64,000 nt of DNA from Glaciecola sp947496235 (GCF_050306235.1 NZ_JBLWFH010000003.1:422942-486941), one strand, 5' to 3'. Shown: positions 16,941 through 28,100, numbered from the stretch's first letter. Program-made: numbers and translations. Notes: generated from the sequence alone by a model not told the origin.

Positions 16941-16967
16941 AAGCTGGCGCTATTCGCCAGCTTTTTT
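16941..16967. terminator. Intrinsic terminator of tolC
   Basis: 9-bp stem AAGCTGGCG / CGCCAGCTT, loop CTATT, followed by a T-run. The opposing ion-channel gene ends inside this hairpin (stop at 16950). Confidence 0.9.
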
Positions 16968-17792
16968 ATTGCCTGAAGCTATTTGACTAGCTTGTAATTG
17001 ACTGATTTGCTCACTCAGAGCCGCAATTTGCTGTTGAAGGTCGGTTAGCGTAGGTTTGCCAATGTTTTTCTTTTCTAATTCAGCTTCACGCTCTTTAAGG
17101 TGTTCTTCTTCCATTACCCCAACCACTATACCTATCACCATGTTTAAGAAAGCAAACGCGGTAAAGAATATAAAGGTCATGTAATAAATCCAACTCATGG
17201 GATAAACATCCATGGTCTCATATTGAATGTCTGTCCAATCTTCAAAGGTCATCACACGGAACAAGGTCAACATAGAGATGGCGATGTTTCCCCATAACAC
17301 GGGATTAATGTCATGGAACAAATAACTACCCACTGCAGCGTAAATATAGAAAATAATAAACATTAACAGTACAACATAACCCAGCCGAGGAAGTGCTTTA
17401 AATAATGAATTTATCAGTACCCTCAATTCAGGGACGATGGAAATCATCCTTAATACTCTAAAGACTCGCACCAATCGCGCTAAGAGCGCCATTTCTGAAT
17501 CCTGCATAGGCATCAGGCTAATAACCACCACTAGCGTGTCGAAAATATTCCACCCTGATTTAAAGAAGTCTTTTTTGCGTTCTTCAGCAATGAACCTAAT
17601 GAGAATTTCCACGAGGAAAAACACTGTGATAAACACATCCAGATACAATGTAAAGCGCACGGCACTTTCAGATAATTGGTAAGTCTTAGCACCAATCTCA
17701 AGTGCAGACACTATAATCACGGTAATTACGAAAAGCTCAAACACCTTATTGTGTCTAAGCTTAATCAGACCTTGATGAAGTTTTTTGATCAT
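16950..17792 (-). CDS. Bacterial voltage-gated cation channel (Ion_trans family)
   Basis: 280-residue single-domain channel of the NaChBac/BacNav class (six helices, tetrameric). S4 is clear: R106, R109, R112 and R115 at every third residue in RLVRVFRVLRM. A pore loop with selectivity filter T182-F-E-D-W-T-D188 follows, then S6 (FFTAFAFLNMVIGIVVGVM) and a C-terminal coiled coil (LQQQIAALSEQISQLQ). NaChBac-type sodium channels have TLESW with a neutral residue after Glu. Here Asp occupies the positions of NavAb S178 and M181, the two places where acidic residues favour calcium in engineered CavAb. Calcium or mixed selectivity is therefore possible but unproven. Confidence 0.9.
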   Translation of the reverse strand: MIKKLHQGLIKLRHNKVFELFVITVIIVSALEIGAKTYQLSESAVRFTLYLDVFITVFFLVEILIRFIAEERKKDFFKSGWNIFDTLVVVISLMPMQDSEMALLARLVRVFRVLRMISIVPELRVLINSLFKALPRLGYVVLLMFIIFYIYAAVGSYLFHDINPVLWGNIAISMLTLFRVMTFEDWTDIQYETMDVYPMSWIYYMTFIFFTAFAFLNMVIGIVVGVMEEEHLKEREAELEKKNIGKPTLTDLQQQIAALSEQISQLQASQIASGNKKAGE

Positions 17793-17859
17793 TTAAAGGG
17801 GTTCCAAACCAAAACTGGCCCAGGTTAGACTGGGCCAGCTGACTAACATTTAGTTGGAA

Positions 17860-20652
17860 TTATAAATTGTAAGTTTGTCTTAGTGAATCAATTCGTGCTT
17901 TAGATTCTGCGGCTGTAAAACTGCTTCGTTCCAAGCGTCGTTCAGCAATTACTAAATCACCATTTTGCAACAATGCTTCAATATAGTTCAAAAGAATCTC
18001 TTCATTTCGAGTATTGTCTGTAATCACACGCTTATAAACTTCCAGTGCATCTTCGATCCGACTCTGCTTTACTAAAATTTGTGCATAAGTATCGGCAATG
18101 GCAACGTTATCCGCTTGAATATCTAAGGCCTGCTTTGCCAGAACTTCAGCTTTAGCTAGATCGCCCTTTTCCATTTCCAAATAAGCCAAATTGTTTAACA
18201 CGACAAAATTATTGGGTGTTACTTCTAATATCTTATTGTAGGTGGCAATTGCTTCCTCTTGATCTTTATCAATTTGACGCTCGGCCAACAACATTAAGTT
18301 GCGCACATCATTCGGAAATTCTACCGCATGCTGCTTAATTAATTCATAACTTTCATCTGGCTGACCAGCAAGCTCATAGGCTTGAATCAAGACTAACAGG
18401 TTTTTGATACCTTTATTAGATTCATAGGCTGCAACCGCGTGTGGCACAGCTTCTGACGGCTTATTATCAATTAATAGTAAGCGCGCCTGAATGCCTCTCA
18501 AGAATGGAAGCTCTTTGTATTTGTTATCAATTTTCTCATAAGCAGTTTTCGCTTCAGCAAATTGATTAGTCATAATTAACAAATAAGTGCGAGCAAAATT
18601 AACCTGAAGGTTATTTTCTTTGGCTAAAAATTCGTTCGCCTTGTCCAGGGCCTTTTGGTACTCAGATTTACTATCTAAAACTAAAATATAACCTAAAACT
18701 GCGGCTTCCTGATTAGGGTAAAGCTTAGACCAAGTATTGTAATGAGCCTCTGCTTCATTGACTGCATTAGATCGCAACAACGCAGTACCTTTTAACGGCC
18801 AATATTGCGCCGGGGCTTCTTTATCTGCTTCAATTGTAGAAAGCACTTCTAGAGCTTCATCTACTTTATTAGTAATTAAGGAAGCTCTAGCGGCAAGTAA
18901 TTTAATTACTTTATTGTCTGGATTTGCTTTTAATTGCTCAAATAATTTTTGCTTGCCCTTTTCTACTTCACCCTTTTGCGCATTAATCGCAAAGTAACTA
19001 GCAAGACCAACTAAATGCGCTGGCGTTTTTGCAAGAAGCTCTTCAGTGGCTGCAAGAGCATCATCAATTTTGTTTTGTCTTAAGAGTAGACGTACTTTAG
19101 CGGCCAATACGTTGTCGTTAGCATCATCCAATGAGGCTGCATTTTCCAACGTTTGCGCTGCTGCTTGGTAGTTCTCTTGACGTTGTTCAACTTCCGCCTG
19201 TAACAAATAACCTTCAACGTCTGCTGGTGCAGTTGATTGCCACTCTTTAGCCAAAGCCATAGCTTTGTCTAATTGATTGGTAGCCAAATAGGCCGTGGCA
19301 AGCGTAGTTTTAGCAGTTACCGACTCAGGCGCTTTATTGACGGCATCCTCAAGATTGATCATACCTTCAATATCGTTTAAGGAAAGTTTTAAAATACCTA
19401 AACGGGTCAAATCATCCGCAGTTTCACTGATCTTCTCAGCTTGCTCTATTATCTTTTTAGCGCCTTCTTCGTCACCAGCTTTTAATAATTCATACCCAGC
19501 GCGTGAAAATAGCGAAGCGTCAGTTCCAACTTTCGGATCCACACGGGCTAACACCTCTTGAGTCTGATCGCCCATGTTCGACTGCAATTGGCTTGCTGCT
19601 AGAATTCTCAATCCAGGGTGGTTATCGGGCAAGAATTCGGCAATATAGGAAAGATGCTGAACTGCTTTTTCATATCTACCTAATTGAAAAGCAGAATAAC
19701 CAGCAACTAATCTCACCGTAGGTTCTACTCGACCGTTTTGGATTGCAGTTTCACTAAAGGTTAAGGCTTGTTCATGATCGCCAGCAGCAGCTCTCACCAC
19801 ACCTTTTAGTTGATTTAAAAGTCCATTTTGATTGTTAATTTCCATTAACTCGTCAATGTACTTTTCGGCTTTTTCCATTTGCCCTTGTTCTACCAACATA
19901 TTGGCTAAAGCGAATTTAATCTCAACATCATCAGGAGCAACTCTGATGTAGTCTTCGTATACCTTGGCTGCTTCTTCTTGTTGATTATTGATAATGTGCA
20001 TGCGCGCGGTAAAATTCAGAACGTCCCGATTCAGTGGCGCTCGTTCACGCATGCTTTCAGCAGTCTCTAAAGCACCAACAAAATCGCGCTCTATCACTTT
20101 ACTAATGGCGGCAACTAAGCCCTTGTATACAGTATCGGAATTTAGCGCCAACAATTCTTCAATTAAACTTTGCGCTTCTTCATTTTTTTCCAGTTGCAAT
20201 AAAGATTGGAGTTTTCGATATCCTACTTCCAACTTTTCAGCAGATGTTAATTCAGAGGTTTCTAAGTCAAGCTCTGAAAGCGCAACATTTGCACCAGTGC
20301 GCTGGTAAGCTTCAGATAACAAAGGAATGACTTTAGATGCGCTATAACCAAGCTCTAACGCTCTGGACAATTCTTTTTCTGCTGATTCAAAGTCTTTAAT
20401 ATCAAGATATATTTTGCCTAGTTCAAATCTAGCTACGGGGAGAGAGGGATTTTGTTGAACTGCGTTTTTGAGTTCAACAATGGCAGATTTGTTATCGCCT
20501 TGTTGCAAGAATACATTTGCTTGCTCTATGTGTTCTTCTGCGCTTTTTTCAGCACAAGCCCACATAAACAAACAACAAGCACTTAAAGATAATCCTTTGA
20601 TAAATTTGGAAATTATCGTCCGAGATGTTGCGAGATTTTGTTCGCTTTGCAT
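17860..20652 (-). CDS. prsT: TPR-repeat lipoprotein, PrsT-like (PEP-CTERM system)
   Basis: 930 residues built almost entirely of tetratricopeptide repeats after a lipoprotein-like N-terminus (basic start, GLSLSACCLFMWAC with the candidate lipid Cys). It resembles PrsT, the TPR lipoprotein linked to exosortase/PEP-CTERM and exopolysaccharide loci. The shared opening is a lipobox, then AEEHIEQANVFLQQGDNKSAIVELKNAVQQNPS. PrsT is usually close to an exosortase and polysaccharide genes; none are seen here. A general TPR lipoprotein is the alternative. The lipobox is imperfect (Trp at -2). Divergent from deaD. Confidence 0.75.
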   Translation of the reverse strand: MQSEQNLATSRTIISKFIKGLSLSACCLFMWACAEKSAEEHIEQANVFLQQGDNKSAIVELKNAVQQNPSLPVARFELGKIYLDIKDFESAEKELSRALELGYSASKVIPLLSEAYQRTGANVALSELDLETSELTSAEKLEVGYRKLQSLLQLEKNEEAQSLIEELLALNSDTVYKGLVAAISKVIERDFVGALETAESMRERAPLNRDVLNFTARMHIINNQQEEAAKVYEDYIRVAPDDVEIKFALANMLVEQGQMEKAEKYIDELMEINNQNGLLNQLKGVVRAAAGDHEQALTFSETAIQNGRVEPTVRLVAGYSAFQLGRYEKAVQHLSYIAEFLPDNHPGLRILAASQLQSNMGDQTQEVLARVDPKVGTDASLFSRAGYELLKAGDEEGAKKIIEQAEKISETADDLTRLGILKLSLNDIEGMINLEDAVNKAPESVTAKTTLATAYLATNQLDKAMALAKEWQSTAPADVEGYLLQAEVEQRQENYQAAAQTLENAASLDDANDNVLAAKVRLLLRQNKIDDALAATEELLAKTPAHLVGLASYFAINAQKGEVEKGKQKLFEQLKANPDNKVIKLLAARASLITNKVDEALEVLSTIEADKEAPAQYWPLKGTALLRSNAVNEAEAHYNTWSKLYPNQEAAVLGYILVLDSKSEYQKALDKANEFLAKENNLQVNFARTYLLIMTNQFAEAKTAYEKIDNKYKELPFLRGIQARLLLIDNKPSEAVPHAVAAYESNKGIKNLLVLIQAYELAGQPDESYELIKQHAVEFPNDVRNLMLLAERQIDKDQEEAIATYNKILEVTPNNFVVLNNLAYLEMEKGDLAKAEVLAKQALDIQADNVAIADTYAQILVKQSRIEDALEVYKRVITDNTRNEEILLNYIEALLQNGDLVIAERRLERSSFTAAESKARIDSLRQTYNL

Positions 20653-20831
20653 ACTTCATTCCTTTTAGTGACAAGCGTGTGGTGTATTAATACCAGTAAT
20701 AATCGCATTAAACCATAACATACCCCAATAGTTTAATGGTATATATAGATTTAATGACGTATAATATATCGAATATACGGCGTTCGCATCCTCTCTGCTT
20801 TGCCCCATTTCAATTGTTATCAGGAAAATTT

Positions 20832-22559
20832 ATGAGCGACTCTGTCGATATGACTTTCGCAGACTTAGGGCTACCCCCTGAGATATTACAAGCATTAGAA
20901 AAAGTTGGCTATGAAAAGCCATCTCCAATTCAAGCACAAAGTATCCCACTATTGTTACAAGGTCATGACCTTCTGGGACAAGCCCAAACGGGCACCGGCA
21001 AAACTGCCGCCTTTGCTTTACCTATGCTTGCCAACATTAATCCAGACGATCAACATCCGCAATTGTTGGTGTTGGCTCCTACTCGCGAATTGGCTATCCA
21101 AGTCGCCGAGGCGTTTCAAGTTTACGCCAGTTTTTCAAAGAAGATTAAAGTATTGCCTATCTATGGCGGTCAGTCATACGATAATCAAATTCGTCAGTTG
21201 AAGCGTGGCGTTCAAGTTGTGGTTGGAACACCGGGGCGTGTTATTGACCATATTCAACGTAAAACACTTAAACTTGATAATCTAAAATTTTTAGTATTAG
21301 ACGAAGCCGATGAAATGTTGCGAATGGGCTTTATCGACGACGTTGAGCTTATTTTATCCCATGCGCCGAAAGAACGTCAGACTGCATTGTTCTCAGCCAC
21401 AATGCCTGCGCCAATTCAAAAGATTACCAATCGTTATTTAACCAATCCGCAAGAAGTGAAAATTGCCGCTAAAGCAACTACTGCAAGTACGGTTAGGCAA
21501 CGCTATTGTTTGGTTGCGCCTCATCATAAGTTAGAAGCCTTGACTCGTATCATGGAAGTTGAGGACTTTGACGGTGTTATTATTTTTGTACGTACCAAAA
21601 CCGCTACTCTTGAATTGGCAGATAAATTAAGTGCCCGTGGTTTTGATGTTGAAGCATTAAACGGGGATATTCCACAAAATGCCCGCGAACGTACTGTTGA
21701 GCGTTTAAAAAATGGTGCTATCGATATTTTGGTTGCTACCGATGTAGTCGCTAGAGGGCTAGACGTTGAACGTGTTAGTCACGTAATCAATTACGATATC
21801 CCTTACGATACTGAATCATATGTACACCGAATTGGGCGTACAGGTCGTGCTGGACGTTCTGGAGATGCAATCTTATTTATCTCTAATCGTGAAAAACGTT
21901 TGTTGTTCTCTATTGAAAAGACCACCAAACAAAGCATCGAAAAGATGCAGATTCCATCTGTTTCACAGTTGAATGAAACTCGGTTGGATAAGTTTAAACG
22001 CAACGTATTAAATGTACTGAATGAAGGTGATTTGAGCGATTATGTTCCAATGATTGAATCTATTGTAGAAGATGCATTGGCTGCAAATCCCGAAGTCACA
22101 CCAGAGCGCGTCATGGCCGCATTAGCCAAGGTTGCACAAGGTGACGAGCCATTATTATTGGACGAAGAAAAAAGCGAAGACCTAAATGCGCCAATGAAAA
22201 ATGATCGTCCAGAAAGACGACCTAGAGAGCGTGACCGCGGCGGTAAGAACCCTCGCAATGGCGATCGTAAGCCAAGTGTTCGCACAAGAGGCAAGCCAGA
22301 AAAAGGCATGCAAAGATTTAGACTTGATGTTGGCTATGTGCATAACGTAAAACCTGGCAATATCGTTGGTGCTATAGCGAACGAAGCCAATATTAGCAGT
22401 CAGTATATTGGTGCCATTGATATACATGAAAACTATACCTTGGTAGATTTGCCAGAAAGTATGCCTAAAGAAACCCAAGCTGTGCTATCAAAAGCACGTG
22501 TAGCTGGACAGAAATTGAATATTCGTCCGTGGAGCGATAAACCACCCAAAAAACGATAA
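20832..22559 (+). CDS. deaD: DEAD-box ATP-dependent RNA helicase DeaD/CsdA
   Basis: About 575 residues from the ATG at 20832, chosen because AGGA lies upstream and MSDSVDMTFADLGLPPEIL matches the family start; the frame is open to 20736. Helicase motifs in order: PIQAQSIP (Q), AQTGTGKT (I), PTRELA (Ia), TPGR, DEAD (II), SAT (III), ARGLDVERV (V) and HRIGRTGRAGRSG (VI). After about residue 440 comes a basic RGG/RP-rich linker and a DbpA-like RNA-binding domain (MQRFRLDVGYVHNVKPGNIVGAIANEA). It works in ribosome assembly and mRNA unwinding, especially in the cold. Terminated by the long hairpin at 22618. Confidence 0.95.
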   Translation: MSDSVDMTFADLGLPPEILQALEKVGYEKPSPIQAQSIPLLLQGHDLLGQAQTGTGKTAAFALPMLANINPDDQHPQLLVLAPTRELAIQVAEAFQVYASFSKKIKVLPIYGGQSYDNQIRQLKRGVQVVVGTPGRVIDHIQRKTLKLDNLKFLVLDEADEMLRMGFIDDVELILSHAPKERQTALFSATMPAPIQKITNRYLTNPQEVKIAAKATTASTVRQRYCLVAPHHKLEALTRIMEVEDFDGVIIFVRTKTATLELADKLSARGFDVEALNGDIPQNARERTVERLKNGAIDILVATDVVARGLDVERVSHVINYDIPYDTESYVHRIGRTGRAGRSGDAILFISNREKRLLFSIEKTTKQSIEKMQIPSVSQLNETRLDKFKRNVLNVLNEGDLSDYVPMIESIVEDALAANPEVTPERVMAALAKVAQGDEPLLLDEEKSEDLNAPMKNDRPERRPRERDRGGKNPRNGDRKPSVRTRGKPEKGMQRFRLDVGYVHNVKPGNIVGAIANEANISSQYIGAIDIHENYTLVDLPESMPKETQAVLSKARVAGQKLNIRPWSDKPPKKR

Positions 22560-22617
22560 AAACAAACTTTCAGTAAATTTAATTATATAAAAGTCGATTT
22601 TTATTGTTTATAACTTC

Positions 22618-22667
22618 TAAGGCCAAGGTCATAATATTACCCATGACACTTGGCCTTACTTCTTTTT
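22618..22667 (+). terminator. Long-stem terminator after deaD
   Basis: TAAGGCCAAG-GTCAT and ATGAC-A-CTTGGCCTTA form a 15-bp stem with one bulged A and a 10-nt loop, followed by CTTCTTTTT. It ends only a few bases before cysG, so it may also act as an attenuating structure in the cysG leader. Confidence 0.75.
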
Positions 22668-22671
22668 AAGC

Positions 22672-24060
22672 ATGAATTACTTCCCTATCTTCCTTGATGC
22701 TCAACATATAAACTGCCTAATTGTAGGGGCTGGAGAAGTTGCTGCGCGCAAGTGTGAACTGCTTTTAAAAACCCCAGCCAAGATTACTATAGTTGCGCCC
22801 TGGGTATGTGATACGGTAAAAAGACTATCAGCGTCAACTCAGGTTGAGTTGATTGAAAAAGAATTTAGTGAAGCGGATATCGAGGGTAAAAACCTGATAT
22901 TTGTTGCCACCAGCGATGAACAGTTGAACAAAGATATTCATGATTTGGCGCATGAACAAAATATTCTGGTCAATGTGGTAGACAATACGCCTCTGTGTAA
23001 ATTTATCACGCCTTCAATCGTCGACAGAGATCCCATCGTCATTGCGCTTTCTAGCGGCGGAGTGGCTCCCGTGCTATTGCGCTATATGCGTCAACGTCTT
23101 GAATCTTTAATCCCTAACAATCTAAGCCGTTTAGGAAAATTTTCAGAAAAATGGCGAATGCGAGTAAAACAGGCCCTTAGTTCAGTGACACAACGGCGTT
23201 ATTTTTGGGAAGATATTCTCGATGGCGACGTTGGAGAAAACGTACTTAATGGGAATAATGCGCTGGCCGATCAACAGCTTGAGCAAAGACTCGTTGATTA
23301 TCAACAAAATAAAAGAACCCAAGGTCAGGTGTACTTGGTCGGCGCAGGTCCCGGTGATCCTGATTTATTAACCTTTCGCGCGCTTAGGTTAATGCAAAAA
23401 GCCGATGTTGTTGTATATGACCGTTTAGTCTCTGACGAGATATTAGAATTAGTGCGCCGAGACGCTGAGAAAATTTATGTAGGTAAAGCGAAAAGCAACC
23501 ACAGTATTCCACAAAAGGATATCAATGAACTACTGGCTAAATTAGCCAAAGATGGACAACGAGTGGTCCGATTAAAAGGGGGGGATCCCTTTATTTTTGG
23601 TAGAGGCGGAGAAGAAATTCAAACGCTGATCGCCCATGGCATTGATTTTCAAGTGGTCCCAGGCATTACCGCAGCCAGTGGAGCCTCTAGTTATGCCGGT
23701 ATTCCTCTAACCCATAGAGACCACGCGCAATCCGTAGTCTTTACCACCGGCCATTTAAAAGACAACAGCATCAATTTAAATTGGCAAGCACTGGCTCAGC
23801 CGAATCAAACGATTGTATTTTATATGGGACTTACCGGACTACCGATTATTTGTAAATCCCTCATTGAGCATGGTCTAAGTGCTGCAACCCCGATTGCATT
23901 AGTACAAGATGCCACCAGAAATACTCAAAAAGTAGTTACCGCTACTTTGTCAACAATACTAGACGATCCTCGGCTAGATGAAATTGCGCCTCCAACCTTG
24001 ATCATTGTCGGTGGTGTTGTTAGTTTGCACAAAAGCTTGGATTGGTTTAACCACCAATAA
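22672..24060 (+). CDS. cysG: Siroheme synthase, trifunctional
   Basis: 462 residues, full-length CysG. The N-terminal half (1-about 205) is the precorrin-2 dehydrogenase/sirohydrochlorin ferrochelatase: MNYFPIFLDAQ, VGAGEVAARKCELLL for NAD, and IALSSGGVAPVLLRYMRQRLE. The C-terminal half is uroporphyrinogen-III C-methyltransferase: VYLVGAGPGDPDLLTFRALRL, RLKGGDPFIFGRGGEE, VVPGITAASGASSYAGIPLTHR and FYMGL. It converts uroporphyrinogen III to siroheme for sulfite and nitrite reductases. No sulfur-assimilation genes are adjacent. Confidence 0.96.
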   Translation: MNYFPIFLDAQHINCLIVGAGEVAARKCELLLKTPAKITIVAPWVCDTVKRLSASTQVELIEKEFSEADIEGKNLIFVATSDEQLNKDIHDLAHEQNILVNVVDNTPLCKFITPSIVDRDPIVIALSSGGVAPVLLRYMRQRLESLIPNNLSRLGKFSEKWRMRVKQALSSVTQRRYFWEDILDGDVGENVLNGNNALADQQLEQRLVDYQQNKRTQGQVYLVGAGPGDPDLLTFRALRLMQKADVVVYDRLVSDEILELVRRDAEKIYVGKAKSNHSIPQKDINELLAKLAKDGQRVVRLKGGDPFIFGRGGEEIQTLIAHGIDFQVVPGITAASGASSYAGIPLTHRDHAQSVVFTTGHLKDNSINLNWQALAQPNQTIVFYMGLTGLPIICKSLIEHGLSAATPIALVQDATRNTQKVVTATLSTILDDPRLDEIAPPTLIIVGGVVSLHKSLDWFNHQ

Positions 24061-24094
24061 ATCAAATATTAAGATGCAATAAGGAGCCTTGACT

Positions 24095-25048
24095 ATGTTG
24101 AACCGAGTTATTGCTCTAATACTCATTTGTGCTTTTTCCTTTCTAGTGGCTAAAAATTCTCTGGCAAATCAAACTAGCTTTTCCCGCACCAATGAAGATG
24201 GCAATCTTCAATTTGCCTATGCTTGGAAAGCTAAGAATAACATTTATAACTTGTCCTTTGTGTTGTCGCGTGACACCTTAATGCAAGTACCGGAAACCCC
24301 CATTAGATTCAGCAATCGCATGATGCAGCAAGAAATCTATATGGCGTTAATGGCTGTCTCACGCGATGCTCAAGCACAGGGAATACAAGTCAATATTAGA
24401 CGCTTAAACGAGGGATTTGATTTTAATGTACAAGGTCCAAGTGACGAACAAGTGAATCAAGTAATGCAAAACTTAAAAGCTGCCAGCCAAGGGGCGCAAT
24501 CTGAGTTTTTAGAAAAAAATGGATTTACCTTGCACCAGAATGCAGTTGGGGAACAAGGCATTATTTACGACCATAGTCACTTCGCCCGTCAAAGCGCTCC
24601 TGCTCTAACCGCCGTGGTAGAGGCGATAAAAAGTATTCAAAAACAACCCAAAGACATACGAGAATTTATCAATATTGCATTAAGTTGGATTCAAAGTATT
24701 CCTTACGATGACTTGGAAAATAGAATCACCTCCAATGGAGCAGGATTTTTATCGCCTATTGAGTTACTTAAAATGAATCGTGGGGATTGTGATAGTAAGT
24801 CAACCTTATTAGCAGCGCTTTTAATGGGCTACAACGAAAATCTTGATATCACTATGGTGTTATTGCCGCAGCATGCCTTGATTGGGATTCCGTTACCTGC
24901 AACGCCAGATCAGATAACGATTCAGCAAAACCAAACCACCTATTTATTGTTGGAGCCTACAGGACCTGCTTATCATGAAATTGGCGAGGTAGCAGACTCT
25001 ACCCTGATGGCGATTTTGAATAGGCAATATTCGTTAAATTCGATGTAA
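24095..25048 (+). CDS. Transglutaminase-like periplasmic protein
   Basis: About 317 residues from the ATG at 24095, which has AAGGAG 8 nt upstream. N-terminal signal or anchor (VIALILICAFSFLVAKNSLA). The C-terminal half looks like a transglutaminase/cysteine-peptidase fold: RGDCDSKSTLLAALLMG supplies the Cys, LLPQHALIGIPL the His, and LLLEPTGP an acidic residue in the third triad position. Family members can be peptidases or amidases; substrate unknown. It stands alone between cysG and the propeller-amidohydrolase. Confidence 0.75.
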   Translation: MLNRVIALILICAFSFLVAKNSLANQTSFSRTNEDGNLQFAYAWKAKNNIYNLSFVLSRDTLMQVPETPIRFSNRMMQQEIYMALMAVSRDAQAQGIQVNIRRLNEGFDFNVQGPSDEQVNQVMQNLKAASQGAQSEFLEKNGFTLHQNAVGEQGIIYDHSHFARQSAPALTAVVEAIKSIQKQPKDIREFINIALSWIQSIPYDDLENRITSNGAGFLSPIELLKMNRGDCDSKSTLLAALLMGYNENLDITMVLLPQHALIGIPLPATPDQITIQQNQTTYLLLEPTGPAYHEIGEVADSTLMAILNRQYSLNSM

Positions 25049-25142
25049 CCAACTATCGTCTAAATCCTCTTTAACTAGCTTGCACCTATAGTAAATTACT
25101 TTTATTGTTAACTTGTTAGCATTCAATCAATAAGAACAATCT

Positions 25143-28100
25143 ATGAAAATTCGACAGTTATTCCACAAACAACTTATTGTTTGTGCCTTAGTCAGTGCTC
25201 TAACGCCAATTAGCTTGCAAGCTCAAGAATCGACAAAAACAGACACTGAAAACAAATACGCCCAATGGGATGTGTTAAATCCGCCCTTTGAACTTAATAA
25301 AGTAACCATTAATACCGACCAGACCACCTGGTCCTCTCTTGATGTGACGCCTGACGGCAAACATTTTGTTTTCGACATGTTGGGTGATATTTTTATCGCC
25401 GATATTACAGGCGGAAGTGCCTCTGCAATTACTCAGGATTTCGCTTGGAATATCCAGCCTTCCGTTAGCCCTGATGGCAGCAAAATAGCCTTTATCTCAG
25501 ACAGAGATGGTCTATCAAACGTTTGGGTTATGGATTTAGACGGCGGCAATCTTACCCAAATAACCAAAGAGAAAAAGCATCTTATACATGCGCCTAAATG
25601 GAGTCCAGATGGTGAATACATAATAGTAACCAAGGGCTTTATGTCGTCTCGCAGTATACCTGCAGGGGAGATCTGGATGTACCATAAATCTGGTGGCGAT
25701 GGCATTGTGATAAAAGCCAGAGAGAATGGTAACGTTGAACAACAGAATATTGCCGACCCTGCATTTTCACCAGATGGCAATTACATCTACTTTACTCAAG
25801 ATATTAGCCCAGGTTCCTATTTTGAGTACAATCGCGATCCCCTAAAAAGTATTTTTGCTATTAAACGTTACGACAGACGTTTAGGTGAAGAAGAAACCTT
25901 TATTTCAGGTACAGGTGGCGCCGTTGTGCCAACCCCTTCGCCTGATGGCAAGTACGTTGCTTTTATTCGGCGTGTGCAGGACAAGACAGGACTATTTTTA
26001 AAAGACCTTGAGACTGGACTAGAAAATCCACTGTATTTAGACCTTGAAAGGGACATGCAAGAAGGTTTTGGTACCGAGGGCTATTTTAGTTATTTTGATT
26101 GGACGCCTGATAGCAAACAAATAGTTTTTTGGACCGGTGGTAAATTCCATAAATTATCTGTTGCCAATAAATCACTTGAAACGCTAGATGTTAACGTCAC
26201 CACAGAAGTAAAATATGCGAATAAATTACTCTTTGATGTAGATGTGTCTGGAAATGAATTTGATGTAAAAGCTATCCGTTGGGCGCAACGTTCACCAGAC
26301 GGCAAATCAATACTCTTTCAAGCTTTAGGTAAGCTCTACATTAAAAATATAAAATCTGGCAAAGTATCCCGGTTGACCAAGCAAGATTCTCACGATGAGT
26401 TCTATCCCCGATATTCTCAAGATGGCAAACAAATCGTATATACCACATGGAACGATAAAGAATTGGGGAGCATTCGAGTAATATCATCTCGCGGCGGCAA
26501 AGGAAAGGTGGTGAGTACATCCCCTGGACATTATATAGAGCCAAGTTTCTCGTCGGATGCCAAACTGATCACTTATAAAAAAGTAAGTGGTGGTTACCTA
26601 CTTGATCCAACCTATGGTACAGAACCAGGCATCTATGTTCTTGACCTTGATAAAGAAGTTGCAACTCGAGTTGCAAAATCTGGCGTTGAACCGCATTTTG
26701 GAAAGCAAAATGACCGTGTTTATTTTACCGAATCAATCTATGGTTCTTATCCGGAAAGCCAATTCTCAAGTGTCAATCTGCAAGGTAACGATAAAATTAC
26801 TCACCTATATGGTGGTGACAAAGTTAGTGAGTACAGACTATCTCCAGATGGTAAATTCATTGGATTTGTGCATCAATATAACACCTATGTTATGCCATTC
26901 GTACAAACCGGAAAAAAACTCAATATAGGTCCTAATATAGGCAGTTTTCCTGTTACTCAATTATCCGCTCGTGCTGGAAACTATATGACTTGGCGCGATG
27001 ATAACAATACATTAGGTTGGTCCTATGGACCCTTGTATTTTGAACGCTCATTAGATGAAGCGTTTGCGTACCGTGAAAATGCCCCTGAAACCCTGCCCGA
27101 TCCATTGCAAGAAGGCATGGATCTAAGCTTTAAACATTCTTATGCAAAACCTGATGAGATTAAAGCCTTAGTAGGTGGAAAAATTGTCACCATGCGCGAT
27201 GCTGACAATCAGCAAGAAGTGATTGAAGATGGCGTAGTCATCATCAAGAATGAAAAAATCCAAGCGGTTGGTACTCGAGATCAAATAGAAATCCCCAAAA
27301 ACGCTGAGGTGTTGGATGTTAGCGGCAAAACTGTAATTCCGGGCTTAATTGATGCTCACGCTCATGGGTCACAAGCCAGCAACGGCATTATTCCCCAACA
27401 AAACTGGATTCAGTTTTCGAATTTATCTTTTGGTGTTACCACTATCCATGATCCTTCTAATGCAACCAGTGAAATATTGGCAGCGTCAGAGTTACAAAAA
27501 GCAGGGAAAATACTCGCACCGCGTATTTATTCAACCGGCACTATATTATATGGCGCTGAAGCCTTGGCTTATAAAGCCGTGATCAATAATTATGAGGATG
27601 CCTATTTCCATGTTCGCCGCTTAAAAGACATGGGCGGAATTTCAGTAAAATCCTACAATCAACCTAGAAGAGATCAAAGGCAACAAGTGTTACAAGCCGC
27701 CAGAGAGCTGGGGATGTTAGTCGTGCCTGAAGGTGGTGGTAAGTTCCAACAGAATATGTCAATGCTAGTGGATGGCCATACAACTTTGGAGCATTCTTTA
27801 CCTATTGCTCGAGGTTACAATGACGTAACTCAATTATGGGCTGCCACCCAAAATGGGTACACTCCAACCTTTGTGGTGTCTTTTGGTGGATTGTCTGGGG
27901 AGTATTTCTGGTACGACAGAACAGAGGTGTGGAAAAACCAACGTTTGATGCGCTATGTTCCCAATTATGTAGTCGATGGTCGCGCTATTCGACGTCAAAC
28001 AGCGCCTGATGATCAATACAATCATATTGAAGTGGCTAAATATGCTAAACAATTAAGAGATGCCGGTGTGCGAGTGCAAATTGGAGCACATGGGCAACGT

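Noticed and set aside
22040..22478. Arg/Ser-rich and other minus-strand frames opposite the deaD C-terminus
   Set aside because: Antisense shadows of the repetitive basic tail; no start signals.
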